DNA of 64,000 nucleotides. Source: Diogma glabrata (Eukaryota > Arthropoda > Insecta > Diptera > Cylindrotomidae). The stretch spans positions 160,867,058 through 160,931,057 of the forward strand of contig OY856188.1 in assembly GCA_963693315.1 (NCBI GenBank), in the 5' to 3' direction. How positions within the stretch are numbered: position 1 is the stretch's first letter; the number at the start of each line of letters is the position of its first letter. Below, one piece after another: positions 44,815 through 55,126 of the stretch. The notes under the pieces are model-generated. The model did not search any database, was not told the origin of the DNA, and saw only the letters and a list, made by a program, of their open reading frames with translations. Position numbers and translations under genes: made by a program.

Positions 44815-45855
44815 AACTCTAAACACCATGACCACCGTGACACCACCATGACCATCATGACTATCATGAGCACCGTGAACACCATGACCACCGTGACCAC
44901 CATGACTACCATGACCACTTTGATCAACATGACCACCATGACCGCCATGACCAACATGACCATCATGACCACCGTGAACACCATGACCATCATGACCACC
45001 ATTACCACCGTGACCACCATGACCACCATGACCACTATAATCTCCATGACCACCATGACTACCATGACCACCATGACCACAATGAACACCATGACCACTA
45101 TGACCACCGTGACCACCGTGATCACCATGACCACCGTGATCACCATTACCACTATGACCCTCATGACCACTATTACAACCATGACTACCATGACCACCAT
45201 GACCACCATGGCCACCATGACCACAATGACCACCATCTACAATCGACACATCCAACTCATATAACATTTAGTACGAGACTGCATAAGTGAATAAAAAATA
45301 CAATAACAAATGAACAAATGAATGACTTGAACATACAAACCAAAAAGATCCACCAAACATGCTTCCATTCCTGAACCAGTTATTCGATTTTGCTCAAATT
45401 TTAAAACGGTGCTTTTTGTCATCTTATATTTCATTATATATGCCATTTACCAAGATTTATTTGCGACAACTTATTTCTCTGCCTTTAAAGAAGCCTAATA
45501 TGCTGCCATTTTTATTAATTTACGAGTCTAAGCATCCATTGCAAACAAAAATGGAGCAGACATATAATATTTTGAAAATTGATATTAAATTAAATGAAAA
45601 TACTCCGAAAATTCGGATTGAAAATCATTAAATTTAATTCAAAATTATGTTTTTTTAATTGAATTTCTGTTAAATGTTTAAGCATCGAAAAATATGGACT
45701 ATTTCTATAATGCACCAAAACCCAGTGAATATTTAAAATATGTGTGTCATAATCGGATTGTATCGTATATTTGCCGAAATTTATATTCGTTTTTTGTACC
45801 TCCGTTGCAAAATTCTTATAACGCGTCTAAAGAAGTTTTACTTCAAAAATGTTGA
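44815..45855. repeat. Second copy of the minisatellite-bearing repeat
   Basis: Array of ACCACCATG-type units at 44823-45233 (about 45 units), then the same right flank as the first copy (CGACACATCCAACTCATATA, GAATGACTTGA, and after a ~400-bp extra segment TGTGTGTCATAAT and CTAAAGAAGTTTTACTTC). Left flank differs from the first copy. Confidence 0.85.
45359..45631 (+). CDS. Unrecognised 90-codon ORF in the extra segment
   Basis: An ATG-to-TAA frame that nearly fills the ~400 bp present here but absent from the first copy. It contains LPFLLIYESKHPLQTKMEQ. I recognise no domain; it may be part of a decayed transposon gene or chance. Confidence 0.15.
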   Translation: MLPFLNQLFDFAQILKRCFLSSYISLYMPFTKIYLRQLISLPLKKPNMLPFLLIYESKHPLQTKMEQTYNILKIDIKLNENTPKIRIENH

Positions 45856-46579
45856 AGTAATCGATAGTGAGAATGAAGAAAACATCGACCACCATGATTT
45901 ATATAAAAACACCTACAATCTCATCAAATACATGAAACTGTCAACTATTCAAAATCATGTTTTTTATTCAAAGACTCGCTAGAACCCAATCCTAACAAAG
46001 GGCGATTGATAAAGACTTTATTGGAGTTTAAGACATATTTAGATTTGGTCGACAACGTAGATGCGTGAAAAGATTTACTAAAGAAGCTGTTTACTAGAAA
46101 CTTAAAACTAGCTGTTGAGGATCTTAGCAGATAAGATTCAACACTGATGAGCACACACACAATATTAAAATTTATTCTCTTTAATGAATAGTGAAATTAA
46201 TAAGAAGTTGATAGATAATTTGAAGATTCGAATTGATAAACGTTGGAGTGCAAAGGTCAGTATTTTATTACGCAGCCCTATAAAAACCCTACGATTACGC
46301 TATCCAGAGCTACAATAGTTTTTGCAGGTATGGTGGCATCTTTTTTTGCGTAAATGATGTAGAAATTATTAAAATAACTAGCGATAATTCATACAAGTGA
46401 ATTTTAACTGTACAAAGAGAACTTAATGTATTGCTTCAGAAAAATGAACCACTAAGACTCTCCTAGATAAGATAATTTCAAGTGAACAAACACTAAATTT
46501 TCTCTATTTTCTATCTCTAAACTACAGGCAAACTAAGAGAAAATTTATAGAAGATTTTTGATACTACATATGCATATTC

Positions 46580-46712
46580 TTTGATTCTGTGGATGCGGGA
46601 AGAGTATTTTCAGTGTATGCAAACTTCTGTACAAAAACAAATTTACACCTTTCTACTACGTCATTATCAGCGCTTGTAGCTTGAATATATCATTATAAAA
46701 AATAAAATTTAT
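46580..46712 (+). pseudogene. hAT dimerisation-region remnant in D
   Basis: Reads FDSVDAGRVFSVYANF...LHLSTTSLSALVA, stop, IYHYK. This resembles the hAT C-terminal pattern S-D/ERxFS-Y...R..L....L..L..IYHY. The usual E is replaced and a stop is present. Confidence 0.45.
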
Positions 46713-46823
46713 ATTAAAATGTAACCATATAAACTTTCATGAAACATGAAAAATAGTAAAACAGCTGTTTTTCAAAATTTTAAAACAGCTGTTTTATAAA
46801 AACACTGTTTTTCAGAAACCCTA

Positions 46824-48590
46824 TTCCGTAAAAATTGAAATTCATAATTCCTGAATAGTTTTTCTTCATATAAGTAATCCATTGTGCAAAATGGTTCTTG
46901 ATTCGTGTATATTGAGATCAATATGAGAATAAGATTTATGATTCATTCACGTTTTTGACTGATTTACTTAAATTGAGAAAATAATGCTTATTTGATACGA
47001 TTTTTTCTTGCTTATTTTGAGAATAATATTGTTAATAGGAGTAATTGGACCATAAAAAATTTAGTTGCAAATGCTATTGAAAGTATTTTATTCACATTAT
47101 TCTGGTTTAGTTTAAGTTTAAATTTTAAGATATCGAAACGTTATATAAACTGTGTACTGAAAAGTGTTATTCATTGTGCAAAATATGGAGGAAATAAGTT
47201 GTGTGTATAATTTACGGTATGTAAATAGTCAATAGTGATTATCATGATTATTATTATATTTCATTAACATATTTTACCTATATTATGATATAAATTAATC
47301 AGTGTTAGTTGTAATTTTTTTCAAACGGGGCACTCAGGAGAAAACCTCATTGAAGTGCGCAGAAAGGAATGGTGCTTGCTTAATTGTTTTTCTAAGTGTT
47401 TTTTTTTTTCAAATAAGTATAAAAAATTAAATAAAAAATAAGTATAAAAGATTTTTGATTTCATATGAAAAATAATATTATCATTAACACGATGTTTTAT
47501 TCCAAGTAAACAATTAAAAGCGAATTGATATGGTTTTCGCCACGGTGGCCTAGTTAGGAAACATCTTGGAATTAATACTGGTTAATAATCATTAATATTA
47601 ATATATTTAAATTTATTTTTCCTATTTCAATATCATTTGTAGTAGCTTGACAGGAATTTTATTAAGCTAAACGCAAGTGTTTTTGTTATGCTTTATTGTA
47701 ACTATTTCCTAAAAATTGTTTATATTTTAAAATATTTGATTGAGTTTTTATAAACATTTGTATTTATTATAGGCTGATATGATGTAGAGTGAGACTTTGT
47801 TTTTTTATGCAAAAGTCTAATTGGAGGTTACCAATCAAGTTTATAAAATCATGTTAAACATCTGAATGCTAAAAAAATCTTTCAAAACACCGGATAAATT
47901 GATCAGGTATGAATATTTACTTTATATGAATAACATTATATTAATGCAAAAACATTTGCTTATTTTCTAGATTAAAAACATACAAGTGCTTCAATCATTG
48001 ATCAACGAAATTACACTGCTATTTAGAGCTACTCTACTGAGGACAAAATCGTAATTGGGAAAATCGATTTCATCATTGGTCCGATTCCATGATAGAAATT
48101 AGCAGCCACAAATTAATTGGATCAAAACTAGAATAAACAAGATCAACAGAATTTTAAATATGGTAAATTTGATAATATTATTTATAATTTAGCTTTTTTT
48201 ATATACTTGTGCTCTATAATTTTTAATTTTAATAATCTAAAATTTTTAAAGTGTTTTAATTTTTATTTAAATTTAATTCGAATATTCAAAAATGGAATAA
48301 TTTAAATGTTAGGATTGTATTTTAAATTGTTAAAATTAAGTTAAAGTTATTCCGCTTGAAGTTTATTTGATTAGTTTTACTTTTATCTATTAATTTACTT
48401 GAACGACTATTCTTTGGTTTGTGTATTTATAAATAAATAATAACTAGTTAGTCAATTCAAATATAAAATATTTACTAATGAATATAATTTTTTCATATAA
48501 TAAAAACAATATTTGTGAATAAAGTGTAGGTAAAATAAAATAAATAAAATTATGTGATTTAATTTCTTAATTGATTTTGTCTGCACTGGA
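46824..48590. other. Interior of element C, AT-rich, no gene recognised
   Basis: Short ORFs (for example 46992-47210) show no family signature. Splice-like strings occur near 47907 but no exon set can be supported. Confidence 0.4.
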
Positions 48591-49208
48591 AAATAATATC
48601 AAATCCTCTCATTATTGTAAAATAAGATCACTAAAGATCGTTCTACGTTTTCTCAACCAATGCATTTTTCACTCAAATCTTGCGTCGGCTGATAAATAAA
48701 TGGTTCAACTTGAGAATTATTGTGCTTGTTTTAAGAATATTTTGCAATATTTTATTCTTGAAAGTAGATAAGATATTCTCAAAATTAGTTTAATTTAGTC
48801 AAAATCTAGCAAATTTCATCGAAGGATATTCTCGTACTTAGTATGCTTTTTCTCAAAATGAGTTTAGAACTCAAAAAAGATTAATAGTTTTTAATTCACA
48901 TTGAATCAAGTATTCTTAAAAATATTAAATATATTCTCAAATGGAGTATAGTTTTGAAAACGGTTTATGATTTTATAAATCAAAGATTTATCATCTTGAG
49001 AATAATATACTTTAAACAAGCAACTGTATTTACTTGAATCATGTTGTATATTCTCAATTTTAGAATTATAAAAACTAACAAATTATTAGCGCTTTATTCT
49101 TCAAATGAGAATAAATTGAGAATAGTTATGCTTAGCACACATTTAAGCAACTATTATGCATAATCTTATACCTATTATACTTGAATTGAGCAATCTTTTC
49201 TTTCAGTG

Positions 49209-49627
49209 TATAAATATAACTTTAGCCAATTCTCCCCAAAGGAAATTCAAAATATCCTTCCATCGTGTGCGCAGTATAATCGACAAACAAGAGCTGCCGA
49301 GTTATCCCATCCATTTGTTTTACAAATACCTCGTTGTAGAACTGTGTCCTTCCAAAACGACTATTTTAATAGAGTGGCCAAATTATGGAACTCAATGCCT
49401 TCCTCTGTATTTCCCGATGAATTTTCCCCTCAGGCATTTAAAGAAAATGTCCATCATCATTTAAAAAACTTAGTATAGTTATCCCTATATCACCATTCCT
49501 TCCATTTTCCTCATCTCCTTCCTTTATAGTTGACATGGTATCTTCGGATAATCAAAGAGTCTAAATAATGAATATTTCATATTTAGTGTGCTAAACATGT
49601 CTAACTAATTAATAAAAAAAAAAAAAA
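49209..49627 (+). pseudogene. LINE K, 3' part and poly-A tail
   Basis: Continues the LINE ORF after element C: YNFSQFSPKEIQNILPSC...VAKLWNSMPSSVFPDEFSP, stop near 49478, then a short 3' UTR ending in a 14-base A-run at about 49612-49627. Confidence 0.9.
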
Positions 49628-49814
49628 TGCTAAAAAATCACTCCATATATAAGATTTACATACCTTTATTACTTTAGCATAAAACTGAATGAAGATAAAC
49701 CGTGGATGCCGAAAAATAGTTATGTCTACTGCAATTTAACACATTCAAGATGGTACAATAGAGAAAATGTTCAGTAAACGTTTTAACGTTGTGTTACGAC
49801 CAGGTTTTGACCAT

Positions 49815-50930
49815 AACTCGCAATTTTAACTCGAAAATCATATATAAATCAATTATGTTGCAGAATTTAAATTATTATTAGTAAAAATTTTTTTTCTCCA
49901 AATTTTGAGTTTTGATTTATTTTGGGAAAACCTGAATAACTTGTGCAACCTGCACAAAATTCGTGATTTTTAACTTAAAATATAGGATAAAATATACCTA
50001 TACTAACTTTCGAAAATCACAAATAGTGAGGTTAAAAGAAATTAATTATCTCCTAAAATGGATCCCTGGCGGGTTAAAAGCGTATATAACCTATATAAAG
50101 AAATGATATTGAATTAACTGTAAGCTCCAAAAAACTAAAAAAATTTACAATCATTGTTTGTTCAAAATTTATGACGTTGAATATAGAAAAATATTAAAAA
50201 AACATAAATTTTTTATTTTTTTTAAACTTTTTTCGAGTATAACTTCCAGAATTCTTGATGGATTTTTTCATAAAACAGCTCAAAATGTTTGTTAGTATCT
50301 TTTCTACGCACTTGTTTCATTAATATATTAAATTTGTTTTTATTCGCCTATATATTAAAGTGCTACTTTTTTAATGTGATTTGCGCCCTTAAAGTGTCAT
50401 TTTTCAACCATATATTTTGTTGTCATAGCTACGTCCAAAAAAGAAAACACATTTGTATTTGTTTAAATTCTATGAAAAATAGAAATTTTTATCAAAGCAA
50501 CCCTTAAATTCAAAATTTCATTATCCAATTAAAATAGTTGTTATCATTTGTTGTCATAGTTATACAATAATTTGGAGAAAATAACAAATATTTTGTCAAA
50601 GGTAACTTGTTCCACATATTTTCATTTCAAAATTTATGCAAATTTATAATTTTAATTTAGAATAAACATTTTTTTTTTAAATATTTAGCGTGCGGCGAAT
50701 AAAAAATAGTATATGTATATGATGCACGGACGTAAGCTATTTTGGACTTAATGTGTATGTGTATCAAACTCCATATACGTCCAAAATCTTTAGCTTTACG
50801 TCCTAGCATCATAATGTACTATTGTTTTGTAAAATAATCCAAAAACCGGACAAAACCTTTTTGTTCACCGAAAACCCACCCTTTGTTAGCGAATATCTCA
50901 AAAACAAGAGCTAACCTAAAAAAATGAATA
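49815..50930 (-). repeat. Repeat family F, arm 2 (inverted)
   Basis: Inverse of 35510-35935 plus 41977-42065, with the site of element E empty. Relative to arm 1 it carries an extra segment at about 50345-50825 (family L). Confidence 0.8.
50345..50825 (+). repeat. Family L, copy 1 (inserted in F)
   Basis: Shares with 50945-51385 the blocks CCATATATTTTGTTGT, GCGGCGAATAAAAAATAGTA, CACGGACGTAAGC and TTACGTCCTAGCATCATAAT. Spacing between copies is about 555-558 bp. Absent from F arm 1, so it is an insertion. Confidence 0.75.
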
Positions 50931-50944
50931 TAATATTCGTTTTC

Positions 50945-51385
50945 AGCAGGTCAAAATCTATTTAGCCATATATTTTGTTGTTATAGTTACGTCCAAAAAA
51001 GTAAAAAACATTTATATTTGTTTAAATTCTATAAAAATTAGAAATTTTTATCAAAGCAACCTTTCGATTCCAAATGTTTTAATCCAATTAAAATATTTGT
51101 TATTCTTTGTTGTCATAGTTATACGATTTCTTTGAAAAGAAATAACAAACATGTTAGTCAAAAGATACTTGTTCAACATATTTTTATTTCAAAATTTATA
51201 AAGTTTTTAATTTTGATTTAGATTAAACAATTTTTCTAAATATTTTGCATGCGGCGAATAAAAAATAGTATATATGATACACGGACGTAAGCCATTTTGG
51301 ACTCGATTGGCGCCTCGATTTGCAAACTCCACATACGTCCAAAAACCTTAGCTTTACGTCCTAGCATCATAATGTACTATAATTA
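50945..51385 (+). repeat. Family L, copy 2
   Basis: Direct diverged copy of 50345-50825, ending at the same TCATAATGTACTAT. Confidence 0.75.
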
Positions 51386-51590
51386 ATACAAATACAATGT
51401 AACCATTTTCAAAATCACAAAAAAATAAATTAAAAAATTCTATCACAATATTCTAGGATCAAAAACCTTCTCTCTTGTTATCGTTATCATCACAACTAAG
51501 ATTTCTTGTCTAGATTACTCGTTCCTCTTTCTAAGACATAAAAGAAATATGTATAATTTTTATTTTTGAATTCAAAGAACAAAATATAAA

Positions 51591-52875
51591 GGGGCTGAAA
51601 TCTCAAGCTCTGAGATATCAAGACTTCGGTTTTGGTTAAGGATTTTGATATAGTTTTCGGCATACAACTTGTATGAGGACATTGCTTTTAGTTTTGGGCA
51701 GCGATGTATATCAAAGGAGTTATGACTCTTTGTTAAAGTACATGTATCTTTTTATCTCTGTTTAGAAATTTATTACAAAACTAACACGAAACATCTATAC
51801 GTTGCCGGAAAATCATAACAGATTATAAATTAACATAATTTAGTGAAAAGATGATACAATCAGCAAACTACGCAAACGTTTCGAGAAACCACAAATTCAT
51901 ATATCTTTCAAAATTCCAAAAATATTGTAAAAATTAAATAAAATCAAACTTTTTTCAAAAATTCTAAAGCCATTGCAAAAATTATAACAAAATTAAAAAT
52001 TGAAACTATTTTGAAAATTCCAAAAATTGGAATAAAATCAAATATTTAAACATTTTCTAAATCCTAATAACATTCCAAAAACTCTTAAAAATTAAAAAAT
52101 TCAAACTTTTACCAAAATTCTAAAACTATTCCAAAAACTATAATATCAAAAATTGAAACTTTTTTCGAAATTCCAAAAATTATAATGAAATCTAAATTAA
52201 AATTCTAAAAATATTGTAAAATTATGACAAGATCAAAAATTAAAACTTTTTCCAAAATTCTAAAAATATTGCAAAATTTATTACAAAATCAAAAATACAA
52301 ACTTTTTTTAAAATTCCAAGAATATTTCAAAAACTATAACAAATTCAAAAATTTCCATGTCACAAACAGCTACATACAAACAGCTAGATTTTTTTTCCAA
52401 AAATTGGCTAAAAATTAAATGAAATCATTTTTTTGACCTACTTGAAAACAATTTTTTGACAAACTTATAATGCAATAATCTAGTTTTTGGTCTCACATAC
52501 CAATCCCGACCATCAAGATTTCTTCGAATTCAATGTTTCTATTGGTAATCACTTAAAATGAGCGTTTTTAAGCAAAAAATATGCAAATTTCCTTGTTTTG
52601 ACACACTTGACGAGTTTTTGACACACTTCCGGTACAGTTATCGAACACATCTTCCTTTCGGCTCTTACCACTGAATAAACCTATTTTTAAAATCCGTCCA
52701 GCGGTTTTCTAGATTTCGTCGGGTGTGACGGCCGGCCGATAGACAGACATACATTTTTTTTTTGCCTTTTTAGAATCAGTAGGTCCTTAAACGTCGAGAA
52801 GTGCCAAAAAATGTGGGAGTAAGAATTTGGCTCATGAAAGTAATACTTAGGTATTTTCAAAACCGAAGTAAAATG
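51591..52875 (+). repeat. Repeat family G, copy 2
   Basis: Same order of blocks as copy 1 but with only one ~140-bp unit (CCAAAAATTGGCTAAAA near 52400). Preserves the empty site AGACAGACATACATTTTTTT (near 52741) used by the Sola-like insertion in copy 3. Confidence 0.85.
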
Positions 52876-53699
52876 AAAAAACAAAAATGAACAGTTTCTG
52901 TAAATTCAAGTTTATTGTAAAAATAATTTTTTCTATGATAGCATATGAAGAGTTTATTTTCATCACGCTTAATGCCTTGTGGAAATGGGTTCTTTTTCCA
53001 CAAGGGTAAAAAGAATAACATATTAAATCCACCAAAGATCAAATGAACTACGTCACAACTACAATTATACCATCACACATAATTTATAATCAAACATTAT
53101 CAAACAATTTTATTTCAAAATCATCTTTTGTTGTTGTGTTTTTTTGTTCTTATTTAATCTTTTTTCAAACGGTTACTTAGTAAAAAAAATAAAAACAAAA
53201 GAGATTTTGATAATTTTTCTATGGTATTAAATGGCTTGATATTTTTCTTGCCAGAGGTGCATTATAATGCTTATAAAAATGGAACCTTTTGGGTTAGAAA
53301 GCTGAAATTTTTTGAGGCTATAGTTTAAAGGTATGCTTAAAAGATAAGATGAATTTAAATAACATAAATTGAAACATGATGAAAGCATTGCTATTTGCGT
53401 TTGTTTTCATTTTAACAGCCCTAGGGTCTCAACCTTTGAACTTGAACTATTTTTTTTGAAAATTTTGGAAAGATTTATATTCTATATACGTGAGAAAAAG
53501 TTTTCAAATATGAGCTTGGCCATTTTCACTAGATCAAGGACAGCAAAGTTTAATAAATTTTTAAAACAGCTGATTTTTGAAGCTGATTGACAGCTGATTG
53601 AAACGCAAAGGTAGTCATCTGGATAAAAATGATAACAAAAGGTTCAAATATTCAATATTATTAAATTTTATTAAAATATTATAATTCAAACGGAAGTTA
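52876..53699. other. AT-rich, no gene recognised
   Basis: The longest frame (53369-53590, 73 codons) has no recognisable motif. Confidence 0.4.
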
Positions 53700-53877
53700 T
53701 AGCGCCCTAGATTATTCGACTTTTTAGGCTCTAGCCGCTTAACCGGTACCCGGATATGGCCAGTTCACGAACTTGTTTAAGAAATTATTTGCCGAAACAT
53801 ACACAGAAAATTATTTTGGTGTAGGTCAAAAAATGCGACCATGAGAGTGCCGCTAAATTCTGTTATATCTCATATCG

Positions 53878-53878
<1 letters not shown>
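53700..53878 (+). repeat. Isolated fragment of the ~330-bp satellite
   Basis: TTCACGAACTTGTTTAAGA and AATGCGACCATGAGAGTGCCG match the units at 17860-21900 in order and spacing. Confidence 0.6.

Positions 53879-53933
<55 letters not shown>
53879..53933. repeat. (TA)n microsatellite, left part
   Basis: Pure TA repeat ending exactly at the hAT end at 53934. Confidence 0.95.
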
Positions 53934-53936
<3 letters not shown>

Positions 53937-55126
53937 GCACGAAGCCTGTTTTGTTTTACGACGGAAGCAGTAAATTCTAGAAATACTTTTTCTTAAAACA
54001 CTGTTTAAGGAAAGGAACTTTATATTATATGTGCTTTATTTGTTTTTCAAGATGTTTCTTACATTGTTTTTCTACGTACTTTTAGTTAATTTGTATTTCA
54101 ACTAGGATGGTTAAAATCTAGTCAAGTTTTTAGCAATGAGCTTAGTCTCAAATCAAAACATAATAATTAAATTTTTATATTTAAGAATACTTTATATTAA
54201 GAATAACAAACACTATAGACCTTCATTTTGTTGAATTTTAAATGATTTAAACAAATATATTTTAAATTAATATATTTTAAACAAACAAAAAATTGATGAT
54301 CATCAAATAACTTATGCATTCGAATATTATAAATTAAATAAAAAGCATTAATCAAATAAATTTGCTAATATTTTTGCTAATTTGCTGACACAACGTTATT
54401 TTAATAAAAAACACAGAAAATGAACCAAATAAACCAAATATTCAAATTTTAAAGTATTTAGATATTATTTTGTACAGATTCAGAATTTGATACTTAAACA
54501 TTTAATTTAAAGGCTAGTTAGGGTAAAAAGGGGTTTTTGTGTGAGAAAAATCCAAAATATACTTTCGAATTAAAAAGTTCACATGACTTTCTTAATTACT
54601 TGAGTTTTAAGTGCTCAATCAAAATCCGAAATATAATTCAAAATTGTTTCATTATTCAAATCTAGTGAATTAAAAATTCTTAACTAGATTAATATTTTTG
54701 ATAAATAAATAATTTTCCGTCCTCATATTTTCCAAAAATAGATAAGTGGCGCAATCCATATAAGAAACAAACAAATATATGCAAAATTTGTGAATATAAC
54801 TAAATATTTATATAACACGAATACTACAAATATTTGTTATTTATTTATTAAAATATTATTAATCTAGTCGGTACATCTAATGCTACATCTGTGTTAAGTT
54901 GTCTCAAATCATATATAAATAAAAGTAAAATTAAAAATTAAAATTTTTTAAAATTCGTAAATTTAATTCCGTAATTAAATAAATAAATTAATCCATAATT
55001 CAAAAAATTAATTTGTTTTTTTTATTAATTCTTAAATTCGTTATTTAATAATTAAAAATCTTTGTTTCAATACAAAATCAAATAAAAAAAATATTTCAGT
55101 TTATTATTTGCATAAAAAATAAATTT

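Larger units (their letters stand above)
44562..46823 (+). mobile_element. Remnant D: hAT-like element inside element C
   Basis: TIR TAGGGTTTCTGA (44562-44573) with TCAGAAACCCTA (46812-46823). Both ends also carry GTAAAACAGCTG / CAGCTGTTTTA-type repeats. The flanking octamers ATCTGTGA and TTCCGTAA agree at 5 of 8 bases, compatible with an old 8-bp duplication. A decayed hAT C-terminus lies at 46580-46712. The minisatellite-bearing repeat interrupts it. Confidence 0.6.
44119..49208. mobile_element. Element C: CACTG-terminus DNA transposon with TA duplication, inside LINE K
   Basis: Ends CACTGAGAGAAAT (44119) and inverse TTTCTTTCAGTG (49208), TA on both sides (44117-44118, 49209-49210). Removal plus one TA restores the LINE reading frame exactly. 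Subterminal DNA on both sides is rich in ATTCTCAAA/TTTGAGAAT variants. No transposase recognised. Contains hAT remnant D. Confidence 0.85.
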
